Source of the DNA: Gynuella sp050296195
GTDB taxonomy: Bacteria; Pseudomonadota; Gammaproteobacteria; Pseudomonadales; Natronospirillaceae
Length of the DNA: 64,000 nt
NCBI RefSeq assembly: GCF_050296195.1
Contig: NZ_JBNKRB010000035.1
Strand: one strand, 5' to 3'
The position numbers and the translations under genes are program-made. The notes beneath the pieces are model-generated. The model did no database searches. It was not told the origin of the DNA and saw only the letters and a list, made by a program, of their open reading frames with translations. Shown one piece after another: positions 21,401 through 30,434 of this stretch (positions are counted from its first letter, which is position 1; every line of letters starts with the position of its first letter).

Positions 21401-22290
21401 TCTACATTCCGCAGTTCTAAGTGACGGTTTTCCTGACTCAGAGCCAATTGTGGTACTTTGATCCGGCCATGTACGGAATCCAGCTTGCCGGCTTTCAACA
21501 AAATCCGATAATTGGACTGTGAACGGAATACATCCCACTGAGTACCTGTGTTCCTGACTGACATCCATGGTGCCCAATCGAAATCCTCCTGATCAAAATA
21601 AATGTCCGCATCGGGCTGATCCTGATCCCAATTCCAGAACCGGGCAGCCCCCTGAAAACCAGATTGGGGACTATCGGCACCCAATCGGCCGATAAAGTTA
21701 AGAGTCTTTTCGTTACCAACAGAAATGGCCTGCAATTCCGACAGCTCGATACTCATGGCACGCTGAGCCGCAAACTGCAGATTCAGTTGAATATCACTGA
21801 GATAGATCTGTTCATTGTCAAACAGAGGCTTGATATCTTTCAGGAAACGTCCGAGAGAAACAGGTTCGGTACTTTGTTTGCGGGATAACTGCCAGTCTCC
21901 GATAGACCAGCCGGAAGATTCGGTTTTCTGTCGCATCTCCATCTGCACACCGGAAATACTGACGAACTTGGCAATCGGCCGGCCTTCGGCCAGGGTCGGC
22001 AAAATGGATAAATCAAAGCGCATATGATCGACAAACAGGACTGAGCCGATACTGACCTGGCTGGCCGAGAGGGACGGACTGAATCCGGACAGCGTGCCAT
22101 GCAACTCGCCAATGGATACTGGATAACCAATCCGGCTGGAAATAATCTCTGCAATCTGATCCTTCTTGTTATTGATCAGCGGCAGTAATTGCCGTCCTAA
22201 CACAACATAAACGGCCAGGATCACCAACAACAGTGCCAGCAGTTGCCAAAGCTGGACCATGTAACCACGAAATAAAACAGATAAACGCAA
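18424..22290 (-). CDS. yhdP: YhdP-family AsmA-like protein (TIGR02099), inner-to-outer membrane lipid transport
   Basis: A 1288-aa protein with a single N-terminal membrane anchor (MVQLWQLLALLLVILAVYVVLG) and a very long periplasmic beta-rich region. The AsmA-type C-terminal part reads FSRILKRLALDFSDIVQKG and GGYNMVDQQLDLDMVFTVPVSS. In E. coli YhdP is one of the AsmA-like proteins that carry phospholipid to the outer membrane. Its length and its place between rng and the nitrilase gene agree with this family. A second possible start lies 10 codons in (MVQLW). Confidence 0.93.
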   Translation of the reverse strand: MRLSVLFRGYMVQLWQLLALLLVILAVYVVLGRQLLPLINNKKDQIAEIISSRIGYPVSIGELHGTLSGFSPSLSASQVSIGSVLFVDHMRFDLSILPTLAEGRPIAKFVSISGVQMEMRQKTESSGWSIGDWQLSRKQSTEPVSLGRFLKDIKPLFDNEQIYLSDIQLNLQFAAQRAMSIELSELQAISVGNEKTLNFIGRLGADSPQSGFQGAARFWNWDQDQPDADIYFDQEDFDWAPWMSVRNTGTQWDVFRSQSNYRILLKAGKLDSVHGRIKVPQLALSQENRHLELRNVESDLTVEFGGNRTQAWLSGLTFQFQNNTWKPSKHYLFWNGESLEINSNRLDVDVLANLTNVLFPQGKVMDLNPRGRLYNSRIVWRTTQPPADRLTVQGRFENVSMDPWQGVPGLSDMNGYIDMTAGHGLVTVTPSDTSMTLSGVLDSSVDIDALQGQVEWFWYPGNSLRVSGHHIIGQPRGLTSANADFSVFIPFKSPDHEREPRFDLNLAFSGGGREQLEQALPIVMDRQLRQWLLNSVRSFSNGHGALVISTPLIGNTRNGISVLLKDQLQDVDFIAEREWPMLQKLSGSIDLSPDQLNVKVDPLHYMDLTAESTQVSVALDQHQPDVLVDTRFRGAPEAVLDFVRTSPLREFSGNTLDTWIVDGAELSGQAKLRIPVQGNKVQAQVDVRLSDNQLVLPDYELAVDQAAGRVSFSSRTGFSSSGLHGRFFGHDTAFDITTRGFGSTDPHWLIDAVGQADVADVGEWIGDALVYETGGVTPYQAQLDIQPSRSRSRLTVNSDLTGIAMNYSSPLQKTADEVWPSTLSMQFENDKSYLQVQLADTLSANMRMVNNQIERGTIQSGTGAKLPEEDGVFIDIHEAKLDGDRWQENIQKITRLYQQWPAKKPDTAGARSFDQLIREISIHTDELNYFTETWPDMQVLVSRTDQGWTADFKGPDVQGNMGWGHGENEPLVLDFEFLRLHTQPDASGSKNDDPLATVDLKTIYPALVQVKRLEWDGRDFGSWSARIKPVNNGVTVTDIQGSVNGLELTGALDWLAAADGSVSTHVQSHVKAGDVGSVLEKMGYARSIRTQSAESTLELQWPGSPLAYRAETVKGKTDIHMRKGAILNVEEYEDIKLFGIFNFSRILKRLALDFSDIVQKGISFDTVDGTLLFEDGFAMVANEFVIDGAATKFRFNGGYNMVDQQLDLDMVFTVPVSSAIPLAALLAGVTPQVAVAIFITERIMNSGLERFSSVKYRITGSWENPKYQLYKAFDNSLQDKKLKDKEVK

Positions 22291-22402
22291 GAACCTGATA
22301 CCGATGTCGAAAGTAGACCGGCATTTTAGGAGACTTTCAAAGACTATCCGAGCGCTTTATTGCAATCTTATTTAAAATCTATCTACAAGATACTGCTGGT
22401 TA

Positions 22403-23890
22403 TTACTGCAGTACCACATCAAACTGTTCCTGACTGTACATGGGCTCAACCCGGAAATGAATCGGCTTCCTGATAAACTCTTCAAGATCCGCCACTGCAG
22501 CCGACTCTTCATCAAGCAAACGGTCCACCACTGTCTGGGCTGCCAGCACCATATAGCTTTTGGTATCGTAGGCTCTCACCTCACGCAGGATTTCACGAAA
22601 AATCTCATAGCAAACCGTTTGCGCAGTTTTAATGCGTCCCCGGCCGTCACATACCTGGCAATATTCCGTCAACATATGTTCCAGACTTTCGCGGGTACGT
22701 TTACGGGTCATTTCCACCAGCCCGAGCTCTGATACCCCTGTGACCTTGGTCTTGGCATGATCTTTTTCCAACAGTTTTTCCAGCATCCGTAACACTTGAC
22801 GCCGATGCTCGGTATCTTCCATGTCGATAAAATCAATAATGATGATGCCGCCAAGGTTACGCATGCGTAACTGCCTGACAATTGCGGTCACGGATTCAAG
22901 ATTGGTCTTAAAGATGGTTTCCTCAAGATTCCGGTGCCCGACAAACGCCCCGGTATTTACATCGATCGTGGTCATGGCTTCGGTCTGATCGATAATCAGG
23001 TAGCCTCCGGACTTGAGCTCAACCTTACGCGACAGGGCGCGGCGGATATCTTCTTCCACATTGAACAAATCGAATACCGGCCGTTCGCCCGGATAGTATT
23101 CAAGGATAGGTTCGACTTCCGGCGTATATTTGCGTACGAAATCGAGCGTATTCTGAAAGTTTTCACGAGAATCGATGCGTATTTTATCCACGTCAGAACG
23201 AATCAGATCCCGGGTAATGCGCAAGTGGAGAGGCAGATCTTCATAAACAATCTGCGGCGCTTTTTCGCTTTTGATGCGCTCCTCAAGCACCCGCCAGAGA
23301 CGACGCAGGTAGTCCATATCCTTGCGAATTTCGGTCTCACCAATGGACTCCGCTGCCGTGCGTAAAATGAAGCCACCTTTCTCGATGCCAACTTCATCCT
23401 TACAGCCATTCACCAGTTCCCGTAAGCGCTCACGCTCGCTTTCCCCCTCAATACGCTGACTGACCCCAATGTGATCGGAGTCCGGTACGTACACCAGATA
23501 GCGCGAAGGAATGGATAACTGGGTGGTCAATCGGGCACCTTTGGTGCCGATGGGATCTTTGATGACTTGTACGGTGATGGGTTCGCCTTCACGCACCAGC
23601 TGAAAAATAGGCAAGACGTTTTTGTTGTCGGAAGTTTGATGTTCATCCTGAAGACGGGGATGGGAGATCTCAATATCAGAAGCATGAATAAAGGCTGCTC
23701 GTTCGAGGCCGATATCCACAAATGCCGCCTGCATGCCCGGGAGTACCCGGACCACCTTGCCGCGATAAATATTTCCGACAATGCCGCGATTCTGGCTGCG
23801 CTCTATATAAACTTCCTGAACAGCACCGTTTTCCACAATCGCAACCCTGGTTTCCATCGGCGTTACGTTAACCAAGATTTCTGAGTTCAT
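22403..23890 (-). CDS. rng: Ribonuclease G
   Basis: Endoribonuclease of the RNase E/G family that matures the 16S rRNA 5' end and cuts some mRNAs. The 495-aa protein has an N-terminal S1 domain (GNIYRGKVVRVLPGMQAAFVDIG), the catalytic DNase I-like part with TTIDVNTGAFVGHRNLEETI and GIIIIDFIDMED, and the Zn-link CQVCDGRGR. It lacks the long C-terminal scaffold of RNase E. Its ATG overlaps the maf stop codon (ATGA), tying it to the mreBCD-maf-rng string. Confidence 0.97.
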   Translation of the reverse strand: MNSEILVNVTPMETRVAIVENGAVQEVYIERSQNRGIVGNIYRGKVVRVLPGMQAAFVDIGLERAAFIHASDIEISHPRLQDEHQTSDNKNVLPIFQLVREGEPITVQVIKDPIGTKGARLTTQLSIPSRYLVYVPDSDHIGVSQRIEGESERERLRELVNGCKDEVGIEKGGFILRTAAESIGETEIRKDMDYLRRLWRVLEERIKSEKAPQIVYEDLPLHLRITRDLIRSDVDKIRIDSRENFQNTLDFVRKYTPEVEPILEYYPGERPVFDLFNVEEDIRRALSRKVELKSGGYLIIDQTEAMTTIDVNTGAFVGHRNLEETIFKTNLESVTAIVRQLRMRNLGGIIIIDFIDMEDTEHRRQVLRMLEKLLEKDHAKTKVTGVSELGLVEMTRKRTRESLEHMLTEYCQVCDGRGRIKTAQTVCYEIFREILREVRAYDTKSYMVLAAQTVVDRLLDEESAAVADLEEFIRKPIHFRVEPMYSQEQFDVVLQ

Positions 23891-24471
23891 TCGATATCCT
23901 GCCAGATTTCAACATTGAACTGTTTCAAAAGTTCAGTCATCACTTCCAGAGGCAACCCCATTACACCTGAGAAACTACCTTCAATCCGGTCAATGAACGC
24001 CGATCCAAACCCCTGAATCCCATAAGACCCTGCCTTATCGCAGGGCTCACCACTTTGCCAGTATCGTTTCATCTGCTCAATACTGATAGTTTTAAACCAT
24101 ACCCTGGTACGGCTCAGCCCATAATGTTCCCTGTCAGTATTCATAACACATATACCGGACAGTACCTCATGCTCCCGCCCGGAAAGTTTGGTCAGCATGG
24201 CAATGGCATCCTGTTCGGACTCCGGTTTGCCAAAAATATGCTGATCACAGACAACCGTGGTATCGGAACCAATGACCACCGCATCACGACCAGTGTCAGA
24301 ATTCAGGATCACCCTGGCTTTCTGCTCACTCATTCGTTTCACATAATCAGTCGGAGACTCTTCCGGCAGCACAGTCTCATCAATATCAGCTGGACAGACT
24401 TCAAACCTGACTCCAATCTGTTTTAAAAGTTGTTTACGCCTTGGCGAGGCAGATGCCAATATTAATGTCAT
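23887..24471 (-). CDS. maf: Maf-type dTTP/UTP pyrophosphatase (YhdE)
   Basis: A 194-aa nucleotide pyrophosphatase that hydrolyses non-canonical or excess dTTP/UTP-type nucleotides. The signature LILASASPRRKQLL is at the N-terminus, with the conserved ADIDET, VIGSDTTVVCD, GKPESEQDA and DKAGSYGIQGFG following. The frame stays open far upstream (to 24852), but that extension lies over mreD in another frame and has no Maf similarity. The ATG at 24471 is correct and sits 2 bases after the mreD stop codon. Confidence 0.95.
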   Translation of the reverse strand: MTLILASASPRRKQLLKQIGVRFEVCPADIDETVLPEESPTDYVKRMSEQKARVILNSDTGRDAVVIGSDTTVVCDQHIFGKPESEQDAIAMLTKLSGREHEVLSGICVMNTDREHYGLSRTRVWFKTISIEQMKRYWQSGEPCDKAGSYGIQGFGSAFIDRIEGSFSGVMGLPLEVMTELLKQFNVEIWQDIE

Positions 24472-24473
24472 GC

Positions 24474-24968
24474 TTACTGTACTCGGAATCGTCTTTGAAC
24501 GGATAACATTACCAGAGCAACAAACGGCCAGATAACGGCACTGCTCACAGAGGGAATTAAAAAGGAATAGCCACTGCTGACCACACTCAGCTGACCTTTG
24601 ATCCAGTGTAACAGCGACAAGTGCAGACCAATAATCAGGAAAATCACCATGGCCTGTTGATAGAGCGGGTATAAGCGCATGCGCTGATGCAACAAGGAAA
24701 TTAGATAGGCACTTAACGACAGCGTGAAGGCCTGTAGTCCCAACAGATTGGCTTCCAGCAGATCCAGAATCAGACCAATGACCCAGGCGGTAAAGATGCC
24801 CACCCGATAAGGCAGCGCCAGCACCCAGTAAAGAGTCACCAGGTATGTCCACTCGGGACGCAGGAAGGCAATAGTATCTGGTATCGGAACGATATCGAGA
24901 ATAAAGGCGATGACAACTGTCAGAACAATGATCAACAGGTTTTGCGGTTTTGGGTTTTCACTGCTCAT
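24474..24968 (-). CDS. mreD: Rod shape-determining protein MreD
   Basis: A 164-aa polytopic inner-membrane protein of the elongasome. About five hydrophobic helices are visible, beginning NLLIIVLTVVIAFILDIVPIP and including the family pattern RPEWTYLVTLYWVLALPYRVG. It overlaps mreC by 4 bases (ATGA) and maf follows at 2 bases, so the genes are translationally coupled. Confidence 0.95.
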   Translation of the reverse strand: MSSENPKPQNLLIIVLTVVIAFILDIVPIPDTIAFLRPEWTYLVTLYWVLALPYRVGIFTAWVIGLILDLLEANLLGLQAFTLSLSAYLISLLHQRMRLYPLYQQAMVIFLIIGLHLSLLHWIKGQLSVVSSGYSFLIPSVSSAVIWPFVALVMLSVQRRFRVQ

Positions 24969-25834
24969 TGGGTGGCATCACTGTCACTTGATTGGTTAGC
25001 TTCGAACTTTTTCTCAGCCCCGTTAAATACCAGCAACACATGTTTGCTGCGATTCAGATGGGCGCTGGGCTTAGCTTTAATAATGGCAAATGGTTCGCCG
25101 GGATCGTGTTCCACACTATCGACGACCGCAACCGGATATCCCTGGGGAAAGCGCCCACCCAAGCCGGATGTGACCAATAAATCACCGACCTGGATATCTG
25201 CAGTGTCGGGCACATAGATAAGCTCCAACTGACTCAGATCCCCGGTTCCCGAAACCACCCCGCGAAGACCATTACGGTTCACTTCCACGGGAACGGCATG
25301 GTTGGCATCGGCAATCAGCAGAACACGGCTGGTGTAGGTATCGATCTGAATGACCTGCCCCATCAATCCAGTCGCATCGAGTACCGGCTGACCGACAAAA
25401 ACACCATCCTCGGAACCTTTATTAATAATCACCTGATGGGAAAAAGCATCGGTATCCAGCCCGATCAACTGGGCCGCCAGAATCCGCTCACTTACCTGTT
25501 CTGACGCATTCACCAGCTCCCGGAGACGACGGTTTTCAGCCTGAATGATCGGTAATTGCTGAGTCTTGCGCTGCAGCATCAATACCTGTGCTTTCAGGCT
25601 CTCATTCTCGATCATCAGTTTTTCCCTGGAAGCCAGAGTACTGGAACTCCAGTCCACTGCTTCTGAGGGCACATTGGCAATCCACAAAATCGGTGTTAAC
25701 GGATATCCAAGGATCTGCTTCAGCTTGTCGGTCTGCGGAATACGCAGATCAGCAAACATCAACATCCCGGAAAGAAGCAAGGCAAATAAAAACCGATAGC
25801 CTAAATGAGGGCCATGGGAAAAAATAGACTTCAA
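24965..25834 (-). CDS. mreC: Rod shape-determining protein MreC
   Basis: A 289-aa bitopic protein: a short cytoplasmic N-terminus, one membrane helix (YRFLFALLLSGMLMFADL), a periplasmic coiled coil (about 70-110) and the beta-barrel pair that binds PBP2 and MreB partners (VINKGSEDGVFVGQPVLDATGLMGQV, VVSGTGDLSQLELIYV). It sits 63 bases after mreB and overlaps mreD by 4 bases. Confidence 0.96.
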   Translation of the reverse strand: MKSIFSHGPHLGYRFLFALLLSGMLMFADLRIPQTDKLKQILGYPLTPILWIANVPSEAVDWSSSTLASREKLMIENESLKAQVLMLQRKTQQLPIIQAENRRLRELVNASEQVSERILAAQLIGLDTDAFSHQVIINKGSEDGVFVGQPVLDATGLMGQVIQIDTYTSRVLLIADANHAVPVEVNRNGLRGVVSGTGDLSQLELIYVPDTADIQVGDLLVTSGLGGRFPQGYPVAVVDSVEHDPGEPFAIIKAKPSAHLNRSKHVLLVFNGAEKKFEANQSSDSDATQ

Positions 25835-25897
25835 CGGGTCCTCCGGATGATGGTCATTGCTTTGTCAGGCGGCAGAAGTCTGCCACCGAAGACTTAT

Positions 25898-26932
25898 TCA
25901 GTCTGCAACAAAATCAAAAACTTTATCATCCATCATTTCCAACGCCCGACCGCCACCTCTGGCAACACAGGTCAATGGATCATCAGCAATGATGACAGGT
26001 AATCCTGTTTCTTCGCTCAGCAGTTTATCGATATCACGCAACATCGCGCCGCCACCGGTCAGCACCATACCGCGCTCAGCGATATCAGCGGCCAGTTCCG
26101 GGGGCGTCTGTTCAAGTGCACTTTTGACGGCCTGAACGATAGCAGAGAGTGATTCCTGTAACGCCTCCAACACTTCACTACTGTTCAAAGTGAAGCTGCG
26201 GGGAATACCTTCGGCAAGATTGCGTCCGCGAACGTCAATTTCGCGAATCTCAGTACCGGGATAAGCACAGGCGATTTCAATTTTGATCCGTTCGGCGGTT
26301 GCATCACCGATCAGGCTGCCATAGTTTCTGCGGATATAGGACACAATCGCTTCGTCGAAACGGTCACCACCAACACGGACCGATTCAGCATAAACAATAC
26401 CGTTGAGAGAGATAATTGCGATTTCAGTCGTACCGCCACCGATGTCGACCACCATCGAACCGCGGGCTTCTTCCACCGGCAGACCAGCACCAATTGCCGC
26501 AGCCATTGGCTCTTCGATCAAATACACTTCGCGGGCACCCGCTCCATAGGCTGATTCCTTAATGGCTTTACGTTCAACCTGAGTGGATTTACAGGGCACA
26601 CAGATCAGCACCCTTGGGCTTGGAGCAAACCAGGTATTTTCATGTACCTTGGCAATAAAATGCTGGAGCATTTTTTCAGTGACCTGGAAGTCGGCGATGA
26701 CACCGTCCTTCATTGGTCGGATGGCGGTAATGGAACCAGGCGTTCGACCCAGCATACGTTTTGCCTCGTGACCCACTGCGGCAACTGAACGTTGATTCCC
26801 CTGCATCCGCACAGCAACGACCGACGGCTCATTTAAAACGATATCTTTGTCTCTAACGTAAATCAGGGTATTTGCTGTGCCTAGATCGATTGAAAGATCG
26901 GATGAAAACAGACCTCTTATTTTCTTGAACAT
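25898..26932 (-). CDS. mreB: Actin-like rod shape protein MreB
   Basis: A 344-aa actin homologue that organises lateral wall synthesis. Nucleotide-binding parts are DLGTANTLIYV (phosphate 1), VVDIGGGTTEIAI (phosphate 2) and GMVLTGGGAMLRDIDKLL (adenosine loop). The N-terminal amphipathic MFKKIRGLFSSDLSIDLG is typical. It is the first gene of the mreBCD-maf-rng-yhdP-nit run, so its promoter lies in the 250-base divergent gap before gatC. Confidence 0.98.
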   Translation of the reverse strand: MFKKIRGLFSSDLSIDLGTANTLIYVRDKDIVLNEPSVVAVRMQGNQRSVAAVGHEAKRMLGRTPGSITAIRPMKDGVIADFQVTEKMLQHFIAKVHENTWFAPSPRVLICVPCKSTQVERKAIKESAYGAGAREVYLIEEPMAAAIGAGLPVEEARGSMVVDIGGGTTEIAIISLNGIVYAESVRVGGDRFDEAIVSYIRRNYGSLIGDATAERIKIEIACAYPGTEIREIDVRGRNLAEGIPRSFTLNSSEVLEALQESLSAIVQAVKSALEQTPPELAADIAERGMVLTGGGAMLRDIDKLLSEETGLPVIIADDPLTCVARGGGRALEMMDDKVFDFVAD

Positions 26933-27183
26933 CTAATGGTTACCATAATCTGTGGTCAAATATGAAAAACTGGTTGGCAATGTATCAACGGCGGGGATTT
27001 TGGGCAAGCCGGAAATGTGCTAATCTCGCCGCCCTTCAGTGCTTTTGTCGTTATTGTGTGCTCAGACATTGACGCTGGAATTACAGAGCTTATGACCCAA
27101 TATAATATCACCAAATAAAATACACGCCCTCTTCAAGTGATCCTTCACGGTGGTATTGAAACATTATCTGCGGGAGAAACCTA

Positions 27184-27471
27184 ATGAGCTTAGAACGCTC
27201 TGATGTAATCAACATCGCTCAGTTAGCGCGACTCAGAATCGAAGATCAGCAGATCGACGGTTATACCGAGACGCTTTCCAACATTCTCGAACTTGTCGAC
27301 CAAATGCAGGCCGTTGATACGTCAAACGTTGAACCGTTGGCCAACCCCCTGGACGCCACACAGCGTCTGCGGGCCGATGAAATCACTGAATCCAATCATC
27401 GTGACGACTACCAGAAAGTTGCACCACTGACCGAAGCCGGTCTGTATCTGGTGCCCAAAGTCATTGAATGA
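27184..27471 (+). CDS. gatC: Asp/Glu-tRNA amidotransferase subunit GatC
   Basis: A 95-aa subunit that wraps around GatA in the GatCAB amidotransferase, which converts Glu-tRNA-Gln and/or Asp-tRNA-Asn to the correct aminoacyl-tRNA. The family pattern is clear: VINIAQLARLRIEDQQI, ILELVDQMQAVDTSNVEPLANPLD. GGGAGA stands before the ATG. It is the first gene of gatCAB and divergent from mreB. Confidence 0.96.
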   Translation: MSLERSDVINIAQLARLRIEDQQIDGYTETLSNILELVDQMQAVDTSNVEPLANPLDATQRLRADEITESNHRDDYQKVAPLTEAGLYLVPKVIE

Positions 27472-27499
27472 TACGCAGTCATATCTCAGGAATATAAAG

Positions 27500-28945
27500 A
27501 TGACAGAGCAAACTCTTGCCCGACTGAGCGAAGGGCTCAAGAACAAAGAATTTTCCAGCACCGAGCTGACAAAAAGTTATTTACAGAACATTCAGTCGGC
27601 CGATGCACAATACAACGCATTTATTACCGTGACCGAGGAACAGGCACTGGCACAGGCAAAAGAAGCCGATGCTCTGATCGCCACAGGTAATCATCAGCAA
27701 CTCACAGGGATCCCGATTGCACACAAAGATCTGTTTTGTACACAGGGCGTAAAAACGTCCTGCGGCTCAAAAATGCTGGATAACTTTGTCGCGCCTTATA
27801 ATTCCACCGTGGCGGAAAAATTTAATCAGGCCGGTGCGGTGGTGCTGGGCAAAACCAATATGGATGAGTTCGCCATGGGGTCATCCACGGAGTCCAGTTA
27901 TTACGGTCCAACCCGCAACCCCTGGGACACTAACAAAATACCCGGCGGATCTTCCGGCGGATCTGCTGTAGCAGTGGCCACAGGCATGGCGGTGGCAGCC
28001 ACCGGCACAGACACCGGTGGCTCCATCCGCCAGCCGGCAGCCTTTTGTGGTATCACCGGCATCAAACCCACGTATGGCCGGGTATCACGCTGGGGCATGG
28101 TCGCCTACGGTTCGTCTCTGGATCAGGCCGGCCCTATGACCCAAACCGCAGAAGATGCAGCCATCATGCTGAATGTCATGGCGGGGTTCGATACCAGAGA
28201 CTCCACTTCGGTAAACCGCCCTGTGCCAGATTACACCGCTAACCTGGATCAACCTCTGACCGGGCTGCGAATCGGCCTGCCCAAGGAGTTCTTCGGGGCA
28301 GCATTGAATAACGAAATTGCCACCCTGATTCACGCAGCGGTTAAAGAGTTTGAAAAGCTTGGTGCCACCATCAAGGAAGTCAGCCTGCCCAGAACCGAGC
28401 TGTCAATTCCGTCGTACTACATCATCGCCCCGGCAGAAGCATCCACCAACCTGTCACGTTTTGACGGAGTACGCTACGGCTACCGCTGCAAAGATCCACA
28501 GGATCTGCAGGATATGTTTACCCGCTCGCGGGCTGAAGGTTTTGGTGCAGAAGTCCAGCGTCGTATCATGATTGGTACCTATGCGCTGAGTGCTGGTTAC
28601 TATGATGCCTATTATCGTAAAGCCCAGCAGCTGCGTCGGCTCATCAAAGATGATTACGTCGCGGCCCTGGCTGAGGTGGATGTCATCATGGGACCGGCGA
28701 CCCCTTCACCCGCCTGGGAGCTCGGTGCCAAAAACAATGACCCGGTCTCCATGTATCTGGAGGATATTTACACCCTGTCAGTGAATCTGGCCGGCTTGCC
28801 AGGCATGAGCATTCCCTGTGGCTTTGTAAATAACATGCCAGTCGGTCTGCAGGTAATCGGTAACTACTTTGATGAAGCCCGCCTGCTTAACATAGGTCAT
28901 CAGTTCCAGCTGGCAACTGACTGGCATAAACAGAAAGCGGTGTAA
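27500..28945 (+). CDS. gatA: Asp/Glu-tRNA amidotransferase subunit GatA
   Basis: Glutaminase/amidase subunit of GatCAB, 481 aa from the ATG at 27500 (MTEQTLARLSEGLK), which has AGGA 9 bases before it. An in-frame start at 27464 inside gatC is less likely. The Ser-cisSer-Lys triad is visible: Lys in PIAHKDLFCTQG, the Ser-rich PGGSSGGSAVAVA, and the nucleophile in TGTDTGGSIRQPAA. It follows gatC by 28 bases and gatB by 13. Confidence 0.97.
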   Translation: MTEQTLARLSEGLKNKEFSSTELTKSYLQNIQSADAQYNAFITVTEEQALAQAKEADALIATGNHQQLTGIPIAHKDLFCTQGVKTSCGSKMLDNFVAPYNSTVAEKFNQAGAVVLGKTNMDEFAMGSSTESSYYGPTRNPWDTNKIPGGSSGGSAVAVATGMAVAATGTDTGGSIRQPAAFCGITGIKPTYGRVSRWGMVAYGSSLDQAGPMTQTAEDAAIMLNVMAGFDTRDSTSVNRPVPDYTANLDQPLTGLRIGLPKEFFGAALNNEIATLIHAAVKEFEKLGATIKEVSLPRTELSIPSYYIIAPAEASTNLSRFDGVRYGYRCKDPQDLQDMFTRSRAEGFGAEVQRRIMIGTYALSAGYYDAYYRKAQQLRRLIKDDYVAALAEVDVIMGPATPSPAWELGAKNNDPVSMYLEDIYTLSVNLAGLPGMSIPCGFVNNMPVGLQVIGNYFDEARLLNIGHQFQLATDWHKQKAV

Positions 28946-28958
28946 GAGGAATATCTGG

Positions 28959-30392
28959 ATGGAATGGGAAATTGTAATCGGTCTGGAAGTGCACGTTCAG
29001 CTTTCGACCCAATCAAAAATCTTTTCCGGCTCCAGCATTCAGTTTGGTGCTGAGCCTAACACACAGGCAAGTCTGGTGGATCTGGCCATGCCGGGTACAC
29101 TACCGGTGTTTAATGCTGGAGCACTAAAAAAAGCTGTAGCATTTGGTTTATCCATCGATGCCGAGATCGGCCGGAAATCGGTCTTTGACCGGAAAAACTA
29201 TTTCTACCCCGATCTGCCAAAAGGTTATCAGATTACCCAGATGGATTATCCGATCGTGGGTAAAGGTCATGTTGATATCGTGCTCGAGGATGGCAGCACG
29301 AAACGCGTTGGGGTCACCCGTGCGCATCTCGAAGAGGATGCTGGCAAATCCCTGCATGAGGATTTTGATGGCTACAGCGGTATCGACCTGAACCGGGCCG
29401 GCACGCCACTGTTGGAAATCGTCTCAGAACCAGATATGCGTAGCGCCAAAGAAGCGGTCGCTTATCTGAAAAAAATTCATAGCATCATAACCTATCTCGG
29501 TATTTCCGATGGCAACATGGCCGAAGGTTCCATGCGCTGTGACTGCAACGTTTCCCTGAGACCCAAAGGACAAACCGAGTTTGGCACCCGTTGTGAAATC
29601 AAAAACGTCAACTCATTCCGGTTTGTCGAAAAAGCCATCAATCACGAAGTACAGCGACATATCGATATTCTTGAGGAAGGTGGCAAGATCACTCAGGAAA
29701 CGCGGCTGTATGACGCAGACAAAGATGAAACCCGCAGCATGCGCTCCAAAGAAGTGGCCAACGATTATCGCTATTTCCCGGAACCAGATCTGCTACCGGT
29801 GGAAATCGATGATGAATTCATCAATGCCATCAAAGGTACCTTACCGGAACTGCCCGATGCCAAGCAGCACCGCTTTATGAGCGAATATGGTCTGCCGGAA
29901 TATGATGCCATGGTACTTTCCAGCACCCGGGCCATGGCCGACTATTTTGAGACTGTTGCTCAAAAAACCGGCGAAGCCAAACTGTCAGCCAACTGGATTA
30001 TGGGAGACCTGTCCAAGCATCTGAACAAAGACAGTCTGGAAATCGAGACCTGCCCTGTCAGCGCTGATCTGCTTGCTGGCCTGCTGCAGCGAATCCTGGA
30101 CAATACCATTTCCGGCAAAATCGCCAAAACGGTGTTTGAAGCCATGTGGAACGGTGAAGGCAGCGCCGATGAGATCATCGACAGTAAAGGCCTGAAACAG
30201 GTATCTGACTCTGGTGCCATCGAAAAAATGATCGATGAAGTCATTGCCGCCAATCCCGGTCAGGTTGAACAATACCGCAGTGGCAAGGACAAGCTGTTTG
30301 GATTCTTTGTCGGCCAGGTCATGAAAGCTTCCAAAGGCCAGGCAAATCCAGCCCAGGTCAACGAAATTCTGCTAGCCAAACTGAAAGGTTAA
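28959..30392 (+). CDS. gatB: Asp/Glu-tRNA amidotransferase subunit GatB
   Basis: The 477-aa tRNA-binding kinase/transamidase subunit. Hallmarks are IGLEVHVQLSTQSKIFSG, PDLPKGYQITQMDYPI, the metal/ATP region EEDAGKSLHE, GSMRCDCNVSLRPKG, EIKNVNSFRFVEKAI, and the C-terminal YqeY-like tail (about 330-477, ending NPAQVNEILLAKLKG). It is the last gene of gatCAB and a terminator follows 8 bases later. Confidence 0.98.
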   Translation: MEWEIVIGLEVHVQLSTQSKIFSGSSIQFGAEPNTQASLVDLAMPGTLPVFNAGALKKAVAFGLSIDAEIGRKSVFDRKNYFYPDLPKGYQITQMDYPIVGKGHVDIVLEDGSTKRVGVTRAHLEEDAGKSLHEDFDGYSGIDLNRAGTPLLEIVSEPDMRSAKEAVAYLKKIHSIITYLGISDGNMAEGSMRCDCNVSLRPKGQTEFGTRCEIKNVNSFRFVEKAINHEVQRHIDILEEGGKITQETRLYDADKDETRSMRSKEVANDYRYFPEPDLLPVEIDDEFINAIKGTLPELPDAKQHRFMSEYGLPEYDAMVLSSTRAMADYFETVAQKTGEAKLSANWIMGDLSKHLNKDSLEIETCPVSADLLAGLLQRILDNTISGKIAKTVFEAMWNGEGSADEIIDSKGLKQVSDSGAIEKMIDEVIAANPGQVEQYRSGKDKLFGFFVGQVMKASKGQANPAQVNEILLAKLKG

Positions 30393-30400
30393 GCGATCAT

Positions 30401-30426
30401 AGGGAACCAACGGGTTCCCTTTTTTA
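30401..30426 (+). terminator. Rho-independent terminator of gatCAB
   Basis: AGGGAACC pairs with GGGTTCCCT around AAC, and six T residues follow. It starts 8 bases after the gatB stop codon. The convergent crotonase gene ends immediately beyond it. Confidence 0.92.
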
Positions 30427-30434
30427 TAGCCGGG

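Noticed and set aside
24472..24852. N-terminal extension of Maf by 127 residues
   Set aside because: It lies over mreD in a different frame, has no Maf similarity, and the family start MTLILASASPRRK is at 24471.
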